DNA from: Brachionus plicatilis
Taxonomy: Eukaryota; Rotifera; Eurotatoria; Ploima; Brachionidae
DNA: 64,000 nt
NCBI GenBank assembly: GCA_010279815.1
Contig: QEOQ01000707.1
Location: 652,888 to 716,887 of the forward strand
Direction of reading: 5' to 3'
In this document: positions 12,401-24,400 of the stretch, piece by piece
How the letters are laid out: each line of letters opens with the position of its first letter
How positions within the stretch are numbered: the first letter of the stretch is position 1
Translations under genes and position numbers: made by a program
Notes under the pieces: generated by a model
The model's database searches: none
Seen by the model: only the letters and a program-made list of their open reading frames with translations
Told to the model about the DNA's origin: nothing

Positions 12401-15400
12401 ATCAGGACTATTTTACCTTGATTTTAAGCTGAATTTTTTATTAAAATGTGCCATTTAAACATAAGAAACTGAATGTTGATTTTTTTCCAAAAAATTTTTT
12501 TAGTTTAAAATGAATTTATTAATTCAAATTATTCATATGGCTTATTTTTTTCAACTAAAAAATAATAAAAAATACTAAATTTTAAAGATATCCAATTTTT
12601 GATTCTTATGATATTCAATAAAAAAGGGTCCGGAAAATAATTTAGTTAAAAAAAAAAATTCGTGCGTCAATATATTGAAGCTTAAAAGTTTAAAACATGA
12701 CCCTATGCTCCACAAGGAGTGTTTAAGGAAAAAAAAAATAAATAAAAAAAGTTTAAAACAAATACAACTAGTCCTGTCGAGTTTTAATTTTCTGCGATTG
12801 ATAAAAACTATCGATCAAAGGCTGTGGCCTATTTCAATTAATAATTTTTTTCTTTTTATTTTTCAAGTAGACCAAAATTAATTTGATTAAATAGATTGCT
12901 TTGAATTAAAAAAATAAAAACATGTCTCTATTTTTATGCTGAAAACACCTACAAGATATTCAATTTATTTGAAGCTAACAAAACGGTAAATCTGTCTGAT
13001 TTTTAATTCAAAATATTTAACAAAATTTTCAAGTTAATAATTAATATATGAGACAGAAATCGAAAAATTTGAAATTAAAAATTAAATTTAGAAAATATTT
13101 GTACAAAATCATTCTTTTGAAAGCTTATAAAAAAAAGAATTCTTATAAAGTTGTCTCCGATTTTTTTCTTTTAAAAATAAATATTTTTTTTCAAACATAA
13201 AAAAAATTACTTACTTTGATATTCACTTTTTCTATTTTGTGAAAGCTCAATACACAAGCTTGGATCAAGACTTTTACTTCTCGATTGCTGAAAAAAAGCC
13301 TGATTAATCGCTTGATTAGATTTGGCAGTCAGTTGGTTTTGTTGTATGCCTTGATTATTTTGTTGTTGAGCTTGAAGAATCGGCTGCTGGGCTACATTTT
13401 GGTTTTTTACAATATTCGCTGGTTGAACATTCGGCTGATTATTAATCAATTGATTAGAATATTGCTGATAATTGAAAATTATTGAATTTCGATTTTTACT
13501 GACATCATTGTATTTAGCTTGTATTACTTCCGAATAACTTGGCAATGGCTTTCGAGCTTGACCAATATTTGCAGAATTTTCGGTCTTTACAGAATCAGTA
13601 ATCTTTTTCTTGTCAGCTTCCTCATTTTTGACCACTAAAGACTGTCGAGACTGCTTCACTGGTTCAATATTATTGACCATAGATAAACCATTATCTTTCA
13701 TTTCACTGGACTTGTCTTTTTGAACAAGTTGTTTACTTGTTTTATCGCTAGAATGATTTTTACTAGTCTTTTTTTTGCTCTGAACCGATTCGGCTTCATA
13801 ACTCAAATCGTCCATAGACTTGTGAAATTGTTTGCTGCTTGTGCATAACCTTTAGAGGGTATAAATTAAAAAAAATTGTCAAATCTTAAGACTTAAAGTC
13901 GTGTCCGACTAATTTTGGCCAAGATGTGCCTAAGACAATATTTTAGCTCGGATTAAATTTATTTGACTTGGCCAACGCAATAATATGGTATTTTTAGATT
14001 AACAAAAAAAATCAAAAATTCATTGAACTTAATTCAAATATTGTCTCGTTTTGGTATTTACCAAGCTTGTATCGGTTTATCCAATGGTTAATGTTAATTG
14101 AGAAGACAAAATTTTATCTTTTGATCTTTTTTAAAAATTACCTTGCACCCATTTTTTTGTTTATCTTGATATTTGATTGATTTAACTACAGCTTTTGAAT
14201 TATTCCAGATTATTTAATCATTTTCTAATTATCTATATTTTAAGTTAAAATTAAAAATATTATTGGAGAAAAAATTTTATTATCATGTTTAAAGCTGCCG
14301 ACGTCGGATTAAAATAAAAGCAAGATTAAAAAAGTATTTTGGGGCTTCAAATAAAACTATTTAGTCTTAAAGAGATCTGAAAGAAGTACTCGACTAGCTT
14401 GGAGTATTTTTCGAATACTCACAAGTTTTAATCAGACTTATTGATCTTGATCTTTAGTATTAATGGCTTATCTAAGCGAATTAAAAATTGCTGATTTTAT
14501 TTTTAAAAGAAAAAACATAAAGGCCATAGTTTTTATTTCAATTTTTTTGAACAAAATTTCAAAAACTCTTATTTAAAGCTGAATTTTTTTCTCAAGGATA
14601 AAATCTTTGATTTTCCGCTAGGCATTTAATTCAAGTAGTTTCAAAAATACTCTAATGGATATTTATTTTTTGATAATTTTTTTCATTGTTTTGTTTAAAG
14701 TAAATATTTTTGTTTAAATTTAATAAGAATAAAGATTTCGGTCAGATTATTTTTTCGTTCTATCCTAAACAAAAATCTGACATATTCAAAATATTCTTTA
14801 TACTTAGCTATTATTATATTTTTTTTGTTTAAATTTCAAAATAGAAATTTTCTTGTTTCTGATCAAAACTTAAAGCTGAAAATTAGTATCAAAAATAAAT
14901 GAAACTTCTCAAAATTAAAAAAATTTATCTAACTTTGTAGCCTGTCTTATTTGTTAGAATTATTCTTGAAGAAGGTACAATGCTAATCATATGCATTGAA
15001 AAAATATATATTTAATATATTTAAATCCTTTTATTTATATGTTTCTTTGATATTGATTTACATTTCACTAATTTATTGCATGGTTTTTCCTTTGAAATCC
15101 AATTAATTTAATTCATTTTTGTAAAAAAGTAAATTTCCTTAAAGCATGTTCTAAAAAATATTTCTATAAAATTGGAATTTTAAATAGTTTTTAAAAAATA
15201 ACTAAAATTTACTCATTCATACCAAATCCTGTTATTCAGATTCGACTGCTTTATACAGTGCTAATATCTTGGGAATATTTTGTATGACTCAGCCAAAATA
15301 GTCGCAGGAGACATAACAATAGAAAAGATACAGCATTAATAGACCGAGTTTCTTGGCTGTCAAAAAAATTATCCTATTCAAACTTGTCAAATGATTGTAA

Positions 15401-18400
15401 TTTGAGTTATCTATGCAAAAATCTTATAATCATGAGTTAGTAATTTATAAAAACTGACAATAGGTCAGATAATAAAACAAAAAAGATCAAACTTTTTCAG
15501 ATTTTTAAACAAATAGAATTCATGTAAATTTAAACGAGTTCTTTTTTTGGGTAGCAACTGTTTTCGACAAGTTAATTTCGACAGATACAAATTTGTTAAG
15601 CCATCCATTTTAATCTAACCTTAATTTAATCAAATCGCCCAATGCTTTTTTACCTGATTCACCGAAATTAAAAACATTGCATTTTGAACATTTTATAATT
15701 TCACAAAACAATACAAGCCAGAATAAAGAACTTTTAATTTTAGTAGAATATTTTATCCTTTAAATTTCAATAAAAATTTTATTTTAAAATTAAATGAAAT
15801 ATAAAATAATTTAAATTTAAATTAAATCTAATAAAAATATTTTTAAAAAAAATAGACAAAATAAAACAGTTAGCGATTTTTATATAGTCTTAAGTTAGGG
15901 CAATCAAATACAGAAAATGTATTTATAAAGTTGTGTTCGTGTCGTACTAACAGACGTAAGCCAGGTTATATTTATTTGGAAGAGCAATTAAATCAAGCTT
16001 TTTCTGATTTTACTTTTGATAAAACTTTATCTTTTCTTAAAAATTTATCTCACTTGATAGAATTTAATAGATAAATAGAAAACTATAATTATTTTATTTA
16101 TATTTTTGTATTTTTAATAATATTTTTTAATTAATAAATTTTTGAATTATCTGTCTAAATCATACACGTCGAAATTTTAGATACCTTTCCAAATTATAGA
16201 TGTCTTTATAATTGTTGTCCAAAATTAACTTGTCCAAAATTTACCTGTCGAATTAATTATGTCGAATTTATTCTTGTCGAAAACAGGCATTTTCCTTTTT
16301 TGAATCAGCTGTTTATACTTTTCTAACAATCTATGCAAAGGATTTAAATGTTCGTTATGCCATTGGTCTTGGTAAAGCATTCATTTACTGTGCCACAATC
16401 AAGACTTCTACTACCATTTATTTTTCTTCTTAATAATTTATTTAAAAAAGGAATCTTTAATCTTTATTCTCCTATTAATATTGAAAGATAATATTGAAAC
16501 AAATTACTTAAAAGAGATGCAAAAAAGCAGTGGCGTTGTGAGGCATCTTTTTTATACGGTGAAGGGGTTAATTAAAAAGAAATAATCTAATAAACCATTT
16601 TTAAAATATATTTTTAATTAAATAAAAATTTTTGCAGATGATGATAATAAAATTTTAACCTTCTACTTTTACATCACAAGGTTCTGCAGCATTTCATAGC
16701 AACAAAATTTTTTTAAAAGCATTAATATTTCATTACAAAATAATTTTCAATGCAATTTTATTAAAATCGAAATGTTAATAAAAAAATTTTGAAATAATAT
16801 TAATCAGTATAAATTATGCATTTAAAACAACTTATCAAATTTTATTACCTATTGATCTTTTTGTCACAGTCTAACTTTTTTTATTAAACAGTTCAAAGCC
16901 TTTATTGCCGAAGCTTCAATGCAGCATTAAATATAAAAGCTAAACATTAATTTAAAAAAAGTATCGATTTATTATTAAAATTCAATTTAAATTTTTTATT
17001 CCTTTTTTACTTTTATATACAACTGATATTTTTGAATCGAGAAAATTGTTATTCACTTTTACTCTAATTTTAGAAATTTGCTTGATTAAAAATTGAAATG
17101 AAAATTATTATTGATATGAAACATTTTAAGATGCTTTGAAAAAATTAAGGATGCTAAGAATTTTCTCTCGCTATAACACATACAATCGCCTATCACAAAA
17201 GTTTTTACTGACTTTTATACGCTTTTATAGTTAATTTAATATCAAGATGCCATTTAGTCGCTTGTGTGATATTTTTTTTTAAATAGAAAAAATCGTTGTA
17301 GATAAAAATTAGAAAACGACAGGGATACATTTATTTTAAATTAAAATAAAATGCCTAACAGGGTCGAAGTATGGTTCCTTTTTTTTGTTGGGCTGGTGAA
17401 GTCATGGATAAATACATCATCGATGGAAACGTTTAAAAATAATCAAGTTTTTTAGTTCTTTAAATAAACTGGTCATCTTCGTAGAAGATTTGAATAAAAC
17501 AATCACTGAAAACTCTATTTAAACAAGCACCCAAATTTATGTCTAGAAAACTCAGAAAAAACCGAATCCCTAAGAAACTTTTAAAAAAATGGCCAAATAG
17601 ATAGTTGATAATTAAAGAATACGCAAAAAAGCTAAATAAAATTTTAAATTATTTAAAAAAATTTTTAAAACCAGCTTTGGGTAGCCAAAATTTAGAGGCC
17701 TTTTTAAAAAATGTCTTTAATTTTCCAAATCAGTTGATATCTGGAATTTTTTTGGTTCTTATTTTATTTAAGATAAAAAATACAATTCTGGTAATCTGAT
17801 ATAACTTTAAGTTATTGATTAAAAAATGAAACTTTAATTTTAAACCAAAAGCCTAAAATTTATGACTCTTTCAAATGAAAAACATTTAGAATCAAATGTT
17901 ATGACAGAGCATGCGACTAAACATTCCAACAAGCATTATTAATTTTTGGCCTATTTTTTACTCTATTGTATTAAATTTTTAAATTGATAAATTATTTTTT
18001 TCTAAACAATTTAATATTTTAAAATTTCTTTGGTCAAAAACTGGCTTTATTTACATGCGGTTTAAACTAAATTTATTCAAAAAATATTCTTTAGTATCAG
18101 CTTAATTTGTTAAAATTTTTGTTAAATTTCAAAAAAAAAGTTTCTTTTCAAAAATTACAACTAAATGCTAACTACTCGTGAAATATAAATATTAATAAAT
18201 AAAAAATTAAATTAAATTAATTTATTCTATTAAGCTACAATTATTTCGAATGGAGCACAGTTTGAAAACACTTAAATTTTTCTGCTGCTGATGTTGAAAT
18301 TTTTGTGACAGATAATTTTGAAATTAAGTTTAGCATTAAAAATTTATTAGTCCAAAAAATCTTTAAACGATCACATTAGCACAATTTTTTGCATTAATCA

Positions 18401-21400
18401 GACCATTAAGAAAATAAATAAAGATTTTTTTCATCTGTCTAAAATTGATAGAGCATCATATTTACCGAAGAGTCGAATATTAAGCCCAAGAATATTATCT
18501 AGCGATTATGCAATCTAAATCAGAGCAAAATCATTACTTTCATAGTTAAGCCAAAATGGTTATTCAATGCCTCTAATTTAAGTTTAATAAAGCTTGATGA
18601 GGCTGATCTGATCTCTTCAAAATTGAAAGAAAGAAAAAAATTTATCTAAAACAGAGCACCCAATATATCAATGATAGCAAAGCTATCGAGAACTTTTTTT
18701 AAGCTGCCGAGTAGTCTTATCAAAAGCAGGTCCTTATGCTTATCTGAATTTTTAAATTCGCCTATGATCCAACAAAATAAACTCAAAGCTAGAAATGATA
18801 ACAAAAATTCAATCAATAAAATTTCATATAAAAAATCAGCAAACTCCTGTTTTGGTTGCACCTTAGAAGATAACTCAACGAAATATTAATTTAAATTGTT
18901 TGTTTTGTGAGCAATTTTTTTTCTTCTAATAAAAAGATAAAATTCACATCATTATTTATTTGACCTTAGGTACTGTTTCTTAATTTTTGATTAACCAAAC
19001 TATCCAAATTTAGCAGAAAACCCAACAAAAATAAATAAATAAGTAAGTAAGATTAGATCATAGATTGAGTTTAAAAAAGAGCTAAATAGTTCATTTATTT
19101 ATTAGCCAACAAGATTAGATATTTAGCACTCTAGGTTTTCTTCAATCTAAATAAATGTTTAAATCCTCTCAAATGTTCGATTATTTGCATTAAGTATCGA
19201 ATTGGGCCTCATGGAAACACTTCCAAGTTATCATTAAAATAAACTCAGAATTTTTCGCTTAACTTATTTGCATATAAAAAGAACAGCAAGAGCATATTTA
19301 ATGTATCAATAGTTATATAACATTGACTAAAGCCATATAATTGTATTCTGTATAATCAACAATTTCTTAAGAAGATAAATCTTTGCCTTAATCATTTGAT
19401 TTTAATCAGCTCAGAATGCGTTCTAAACTGATATTCTCAGCTTTTTTTTAAACAACTTTCAAAGCTTAATAATGTTATGAAAAATAAAATATTTTAAGTT
19501 ATATAATATTTTCTTAAGTAAATATATATGTTCGATTTTACCAGCATACTTAATATCAAACTGAGTTGCATACAAAATGAAAAACTTAAAAGCCAAATAA
19601 ATTAAGCTCAAAATTTATCAAATAGATAAATAAAAGTTCACATTTATTTTTGTTCGCCTTTTTCATCAGTAATATAAATAAATCCCGTTTAGTAAATTGG
19701 AACAAGCCTTTTAGTTTAGAAGAAAAAATATTTTTAATTTAAGAATTTTAATCTTCAGATTATTCTTAAAATAAATTCGAATGCTTTATTTTTACAAAAA
19801 ATTTTAAAGAAAAAAACAAACAATAAAATTTTGAGACCTTTGTTAAAAGCTTAGAGGTTGATTCACAAAAAATACTCTAGAATTTTTTTCAAATATCTAA
19901 AAGGATTGCAAAAATTAATTAATGGAATCTAGAAAATGATTTTTTCCTGATTTTTTTATAGCTTAATTTCTATTTAGGTTAATTTTTGGATTTTGTGAAA
20001 TTTGGTAAAAAAGAGCAGAACAGGATAATAAAAATTTTAATTGCTATTCCTGTTTAAGTTCAAATTAGCTCTGTGAATGCAACATGGTTCCTTTATCAAT
20101 AACTTTTTGATAAAACAATTTTAACATAAATCATTAGCAGATTTTTAATATTTGCAACCATGTATGTTGCAACACGTTTCATTTCCAGAACAAATTTTGA
20201 ATTTCAAAAAAAGTTGCTAAATTTTTTATAATTTTGTTATGTTTTTTTGCACTGAATGTCACAGAAATCAAATTTTTTTGCTAAAACTACTTTACTTCTT
20301 TAATTTAAATTTTTTCATTTATTATTATCTTAATTCAAAAATAAAAAAGTATTTTAATAATTTTTAAACTTTACATTTTTAAACTAATAACAAAAGTAGC
20401 TCATTAATCTATTCCCGGTTCAATTTTAAAAACTTAAGCTTTTAATAATTTTAAATAAAAATGAACAAAAAAGAAATTAAAGTTCCAAAATCCGAACCCT
20501 CCAAAAAAATAAAATTAAAAATTATATTTTTTCCTCAATTCGCCTACAAAGAATTAATTTCAATTTTAACTCGACACTCGATATAATTTTCAAATCTAAA
20601 TAAATGCCAAATAATTCTCTTTAGCAAATTTTCAGCAATTTTAATGCAATAATAGTCAGTGCTGTTAGTGAAACAATTTTTTCAATTTTTTTTATAAAAA
20701 TCACTTGAAAAACAAGTTAATACAAATATCTACTCTTTCTATTAATTTTGCTTTTAATATAATCGAATTAACTCTATTTCATCTAATAAATAATAAGTTT
20801 AGTTTAGGTAAGTTTAGTTATCATGTTCCAAAGAAAGACATCTTTAAGAAACAAATTTTTTAATGGTCGTCCATCTATGCAGATAGATTATATCAAAAAC
20901 AATTCTATTAATTAAAAATTAATTAGCCTTTTTTGTGAAGTTTGTGATCTGTTAGAAATAAAACCAATTTTTTCAAAATAATTTATATCTTTATAAACTT
21001 ATGTTTTTGAGGGTCCCATTTAGTTAGTTAATAATTATATTCTAAAAGATAAGTCAACGGTCCTCAAAATTTACTTTCAAACTTCATTTACGTAAACCTA
21101 TACACAATCGGCATTGTGAAATTGCTTTATGTTACATTGAAAAAAATTTACTAAAAATTTAATAACTTTTCTTCTAATGGTCAAAAACTTGTTCTGCAAA
21201 CGAAACAACTTTTTTTCACCTACTGCGGAAGTCTGCAAAATTTGTGCGAAAACTGCAAAATTGCACACTATTTAAAAGTATTGAAAATAAAACGCAATCA
21301 ATTTGTAATTTTTTCAGACTTGTTTATAAGTCACAGTTTTAAGTCTAAGTCACAAAAATTTAAATCAAAGTTATGACTTGAATTAAATTTTTTTTTTAAA

Positions 21401-24400
21401 GTCAAGTCAATGACTTGCACAAAATTTTTTATCAATACCTGCTTCATCTAGACCAGTTGAAAGAATTTTTTTCTAAATCTGGTTACATTAACAGACCACA
21501 AAGGTCAAGATTAACAGCTAGGAATTTGGAAGCAAATACTTTATTGGTATCAAATATGGATTTATAAAGTCGTAACTTTGACTTAAAAAAAAAAAAAAAT
21601 TTAAGTCATTGATTTGACTTGACTTAAGACTTGTGACTTAAAAACAAGTCTGAATTTTTTTGCAAACTTCCGCAGTAGGTGAAACAAAAATTGTTTCATC
21701 TGCAGAACAAGTTTTTGACCATTAGAACAAAAGTTATAAAATTATTTTCTTTTAGTATTGTAAGTTTAGTATGAAATATCACAATGTCAACACAATCAAC
21801 GCTTCTGACACAAAATGCTTTCATTAGCGCTTCTGTCTTCTTCGACTATGACTTAATTTTCTAAGCTCTAAAGTTATAATTAAACATATATCCTTATAAA
21901 AGAAATCCAGCTTTATCGATTGATATTTAATATTACTTAATAAATCTTATTTCTTGAAGAAATTTTTTTTATACCCATTAATTTCTTGAATTATTTTGCT
22001 TAATCTACCAGTGTTGGGAGCTGGTCACTTAAATGCCCCTTTTAAATAATTAAATTTTTCTTAATAACCTTATCTGCACTTTGATTATATTGAAGAGATT
22101 TAAACAGTTCGAAAATCAATTTAAATTTAAAAAAAAATTATTCCTTTTACATTTCCAAACTTTGTTGAAAAGGTAGATTAAAATTGCAAATAAAAATTTG
22201 ATTAAAATTAAAATTGGCCAAACCAGTTTGAAGAGTAGAATTTTTTATTAAATTAAATTTTTTTTCATCATAGCTTTAAATCAACTTTAACAATAACCAG
22301 CCCACAAATACTGTTTTGCAACACAAAAATTAAATTTTTTCAACTTCACCGTACAAAATTTAATTTAATTTCTAACCTAACAAAATTGTTTTCTATTCAC
22401 ATTTTTTCTCTTAAGTCCTCTTTAGAAATATCAAGTTTAAAGCCCAAATTGTAACAATTTATTAAATCTAGTGGAAAGATGTTAGTAAACGTGCTTAGGC
22501 CACTATTGAAGCTGTTTAACATAGGTTAAATTTTCAATGTAAATATTATGATAGCATTTTTAAAGGTCTAACAGTTTCATAATTCTTAGAGCTGTGACTT
22601 TTTTTGTACAAATAAATTTGAAAAAAACATCGACAACAAAAATTGGTATAGGCCAAAATCTAGGCCTTGATTCCGAAAAATCAAGTCAATATTTGAAATT
22701 AAAATCTCTTTTTAATCAAATTGAAATATTCAATTTTATTTTAGACTTGCAGCAAAAAGGCTATTTATTTCAAAATATTGAAATATGAACTCAACAATCA
22801 CCTTCTTAAGCTCTTTTGTTTATTTCAACTAGTTATTTTTCTTAAATAAAAAATCTTTTTAGCTGGCTATCTTATTTCAACTAATCACCTTAAATTAGTC
22901 TCAAGTTATTTTGAAATTAAAATTGATACATTACTTTGACGATTTGTTGGCAAGCTTAACACTGGACTTGGGTATTCCGCAAACACTGTCATCACTGGAG
23001 TAAAATGCATGTCTGGTCAATTTTTTGCCTGTGTTGCGTCTCAGACATTGAGCATTTTTTTTATTCCTCTCAACATTGTTTGCTCTTGGCACACGACTTC
23101 TGGGCTCAAATTTTTGCTCGTAGGATGACGAGGAAAATGAAAAAGTCGACTCGGTCTGGCTCAGTTCACTCGAGTCTACTTCTGATAATGAGCTGGTCAG
23201 CGATGACGATTGTCTGTTTCTGCGGTAAATTTTGCGGCGATTTTTTTTTCGATGACTACGCGGGACATGCTCCTTGAACTCTTGCTTTCTACCATCATGA
23301 GTCTTGTTCATGCCTTCGACCAAGGACTTGGCAAATGTTTTTGACAGAGCGTTTTGTCTTGTCAGGTTAGGTCTGGCGTTGGAGGCAATTAGTTGTGGCA
23401 CGGGTCTGTCTCTGGGCAGCAAGTTGCTATCGGGTGAAAAATTATGTCTTGACGAAGATTCGGCCAATTTAGACAAATCGGCACTTTGTGATCTAAAAGA
23501 AGCTGAATTGGTTCTTTTAGGAAAGCGGGTCCGATCTTCGTTAATTTCTAAGAGTCTATTGAAAGAAGAAGAAGGAAATTCGGCAGACGGAGGACTTGGG
23601 TGATCGTGGACTATTTCTCTCATTGGAGTTGGGCTCTTTACAAATATGCGTTCTCGGGCTGAATTAGTTGCCAGTGCATGATTTCTCAATGGTGATAAAT
23701 CTTTGAAATACTCCCAGCGATAATTGTCGTAATTTTCATAGTTTTTTTTTAGAAATTCGATTTCGTTGGACTTGGCGACCACTGGTCGAAAGCTAGAATA
23801 GCTCGAGAACTGGTCCAGGTTTTCGTATGACTGAGAGTTGAAGGGAACTGGCGAATTGTCGTCCGTGGTTCGATCTATTGGGATTATGTCGATTTTGTCA
23901 TCGAAGTGGATTGTTTTTTCCGAGAATGTCGACGGTGATTTCAGTATTGACTTGGTTCGCTTCATTATGGGCGCTATTGCTGACACTATTGGATTGGACA
24001 ATCTGGATGATTCAGCCGGCTCTGCAGCTTTGTTTGTCTCCTCTAAAAAAAAATTTTTCAAAATTTTTGTAGAAAATTTTATTAAGAAAAATACAAGCTT
24101 AAGCCGCTAATAAATTAAGTATTTATTTGAGTAAAAACAATTTTTTGGAGAAAAAAATTTTGAGAAAATATTTCATAAATTTTTTAATTAAAAAAATTTT
24201 TAGAATTTTTTGAGTAATTTTTTTGTAGAGAATTTTTTAAATCCCAAATAAAAAATCAAACTAAATTTTTGACTGCCCAAAAGTGAAATGAATTCAAATA
24301 GCCAAAAAAGCTACCTAAGGACATAGGGTGCTTTTGATCTATCAATTAAAGCTTCTAGAAAATATCATATTTGATCAATAAATTGAATGAAATGCTTTAT

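Larger units (their letters stand above)
5203..13214 (-). other. Supervillin intron 3 (8 kb), possibly hiding a small exon
   Basis: This is AT-rich intronic sequence. The recognised donor (CAAA|GTAAGT, phase 1) does not match the phase-0 start of the next exon at 5202, so either a short exon lies here or an alternative splice site is used. A hAT-like MITE (6439-6748) and a LINE 3' tail (about 7100-7170) are inside. No convincing extra exon was found. Confidence 0.45.
13838..22934 (-). other. Supervillin intron 2 (9.1 kb)
   Basis: The intron runs from the donor AAA|GTAATG after 22935 to a tandem AAGCAG acceptor at 13840-13835. It contains a TGTCGAA-rich inverted-repeat element (15558-16286) and a nested foldback (21101-21798). 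Short overlapping ORFs around 18646-18889 match nothing recognised. The rest is AT-rich with no visible gene. Confidence 0.6.

Noticed and set aside
16532..16560. CAGTGGCGTTGTGAGG, similar to a hAT terminal repeat
   Set aside because: No matching inverted end and no target duplication could be found nearby.
18646..18889. Two overlapping open frames of about 70 codons on opposite strands
   Set aside because: No family motif, no neighbouring exon and no splice context. Composition is slightly GC-richer than the intron, so an old transposon scrap is possible, but unsupported.
22931..24110. Several plus-strand open frames opposite the supervillin exons (also 4285-5206 and 28172-29022)
   Set aside because: They are shadows of the GC-richer minus-strand exons, with no start context, splice sites or motifs of their own.
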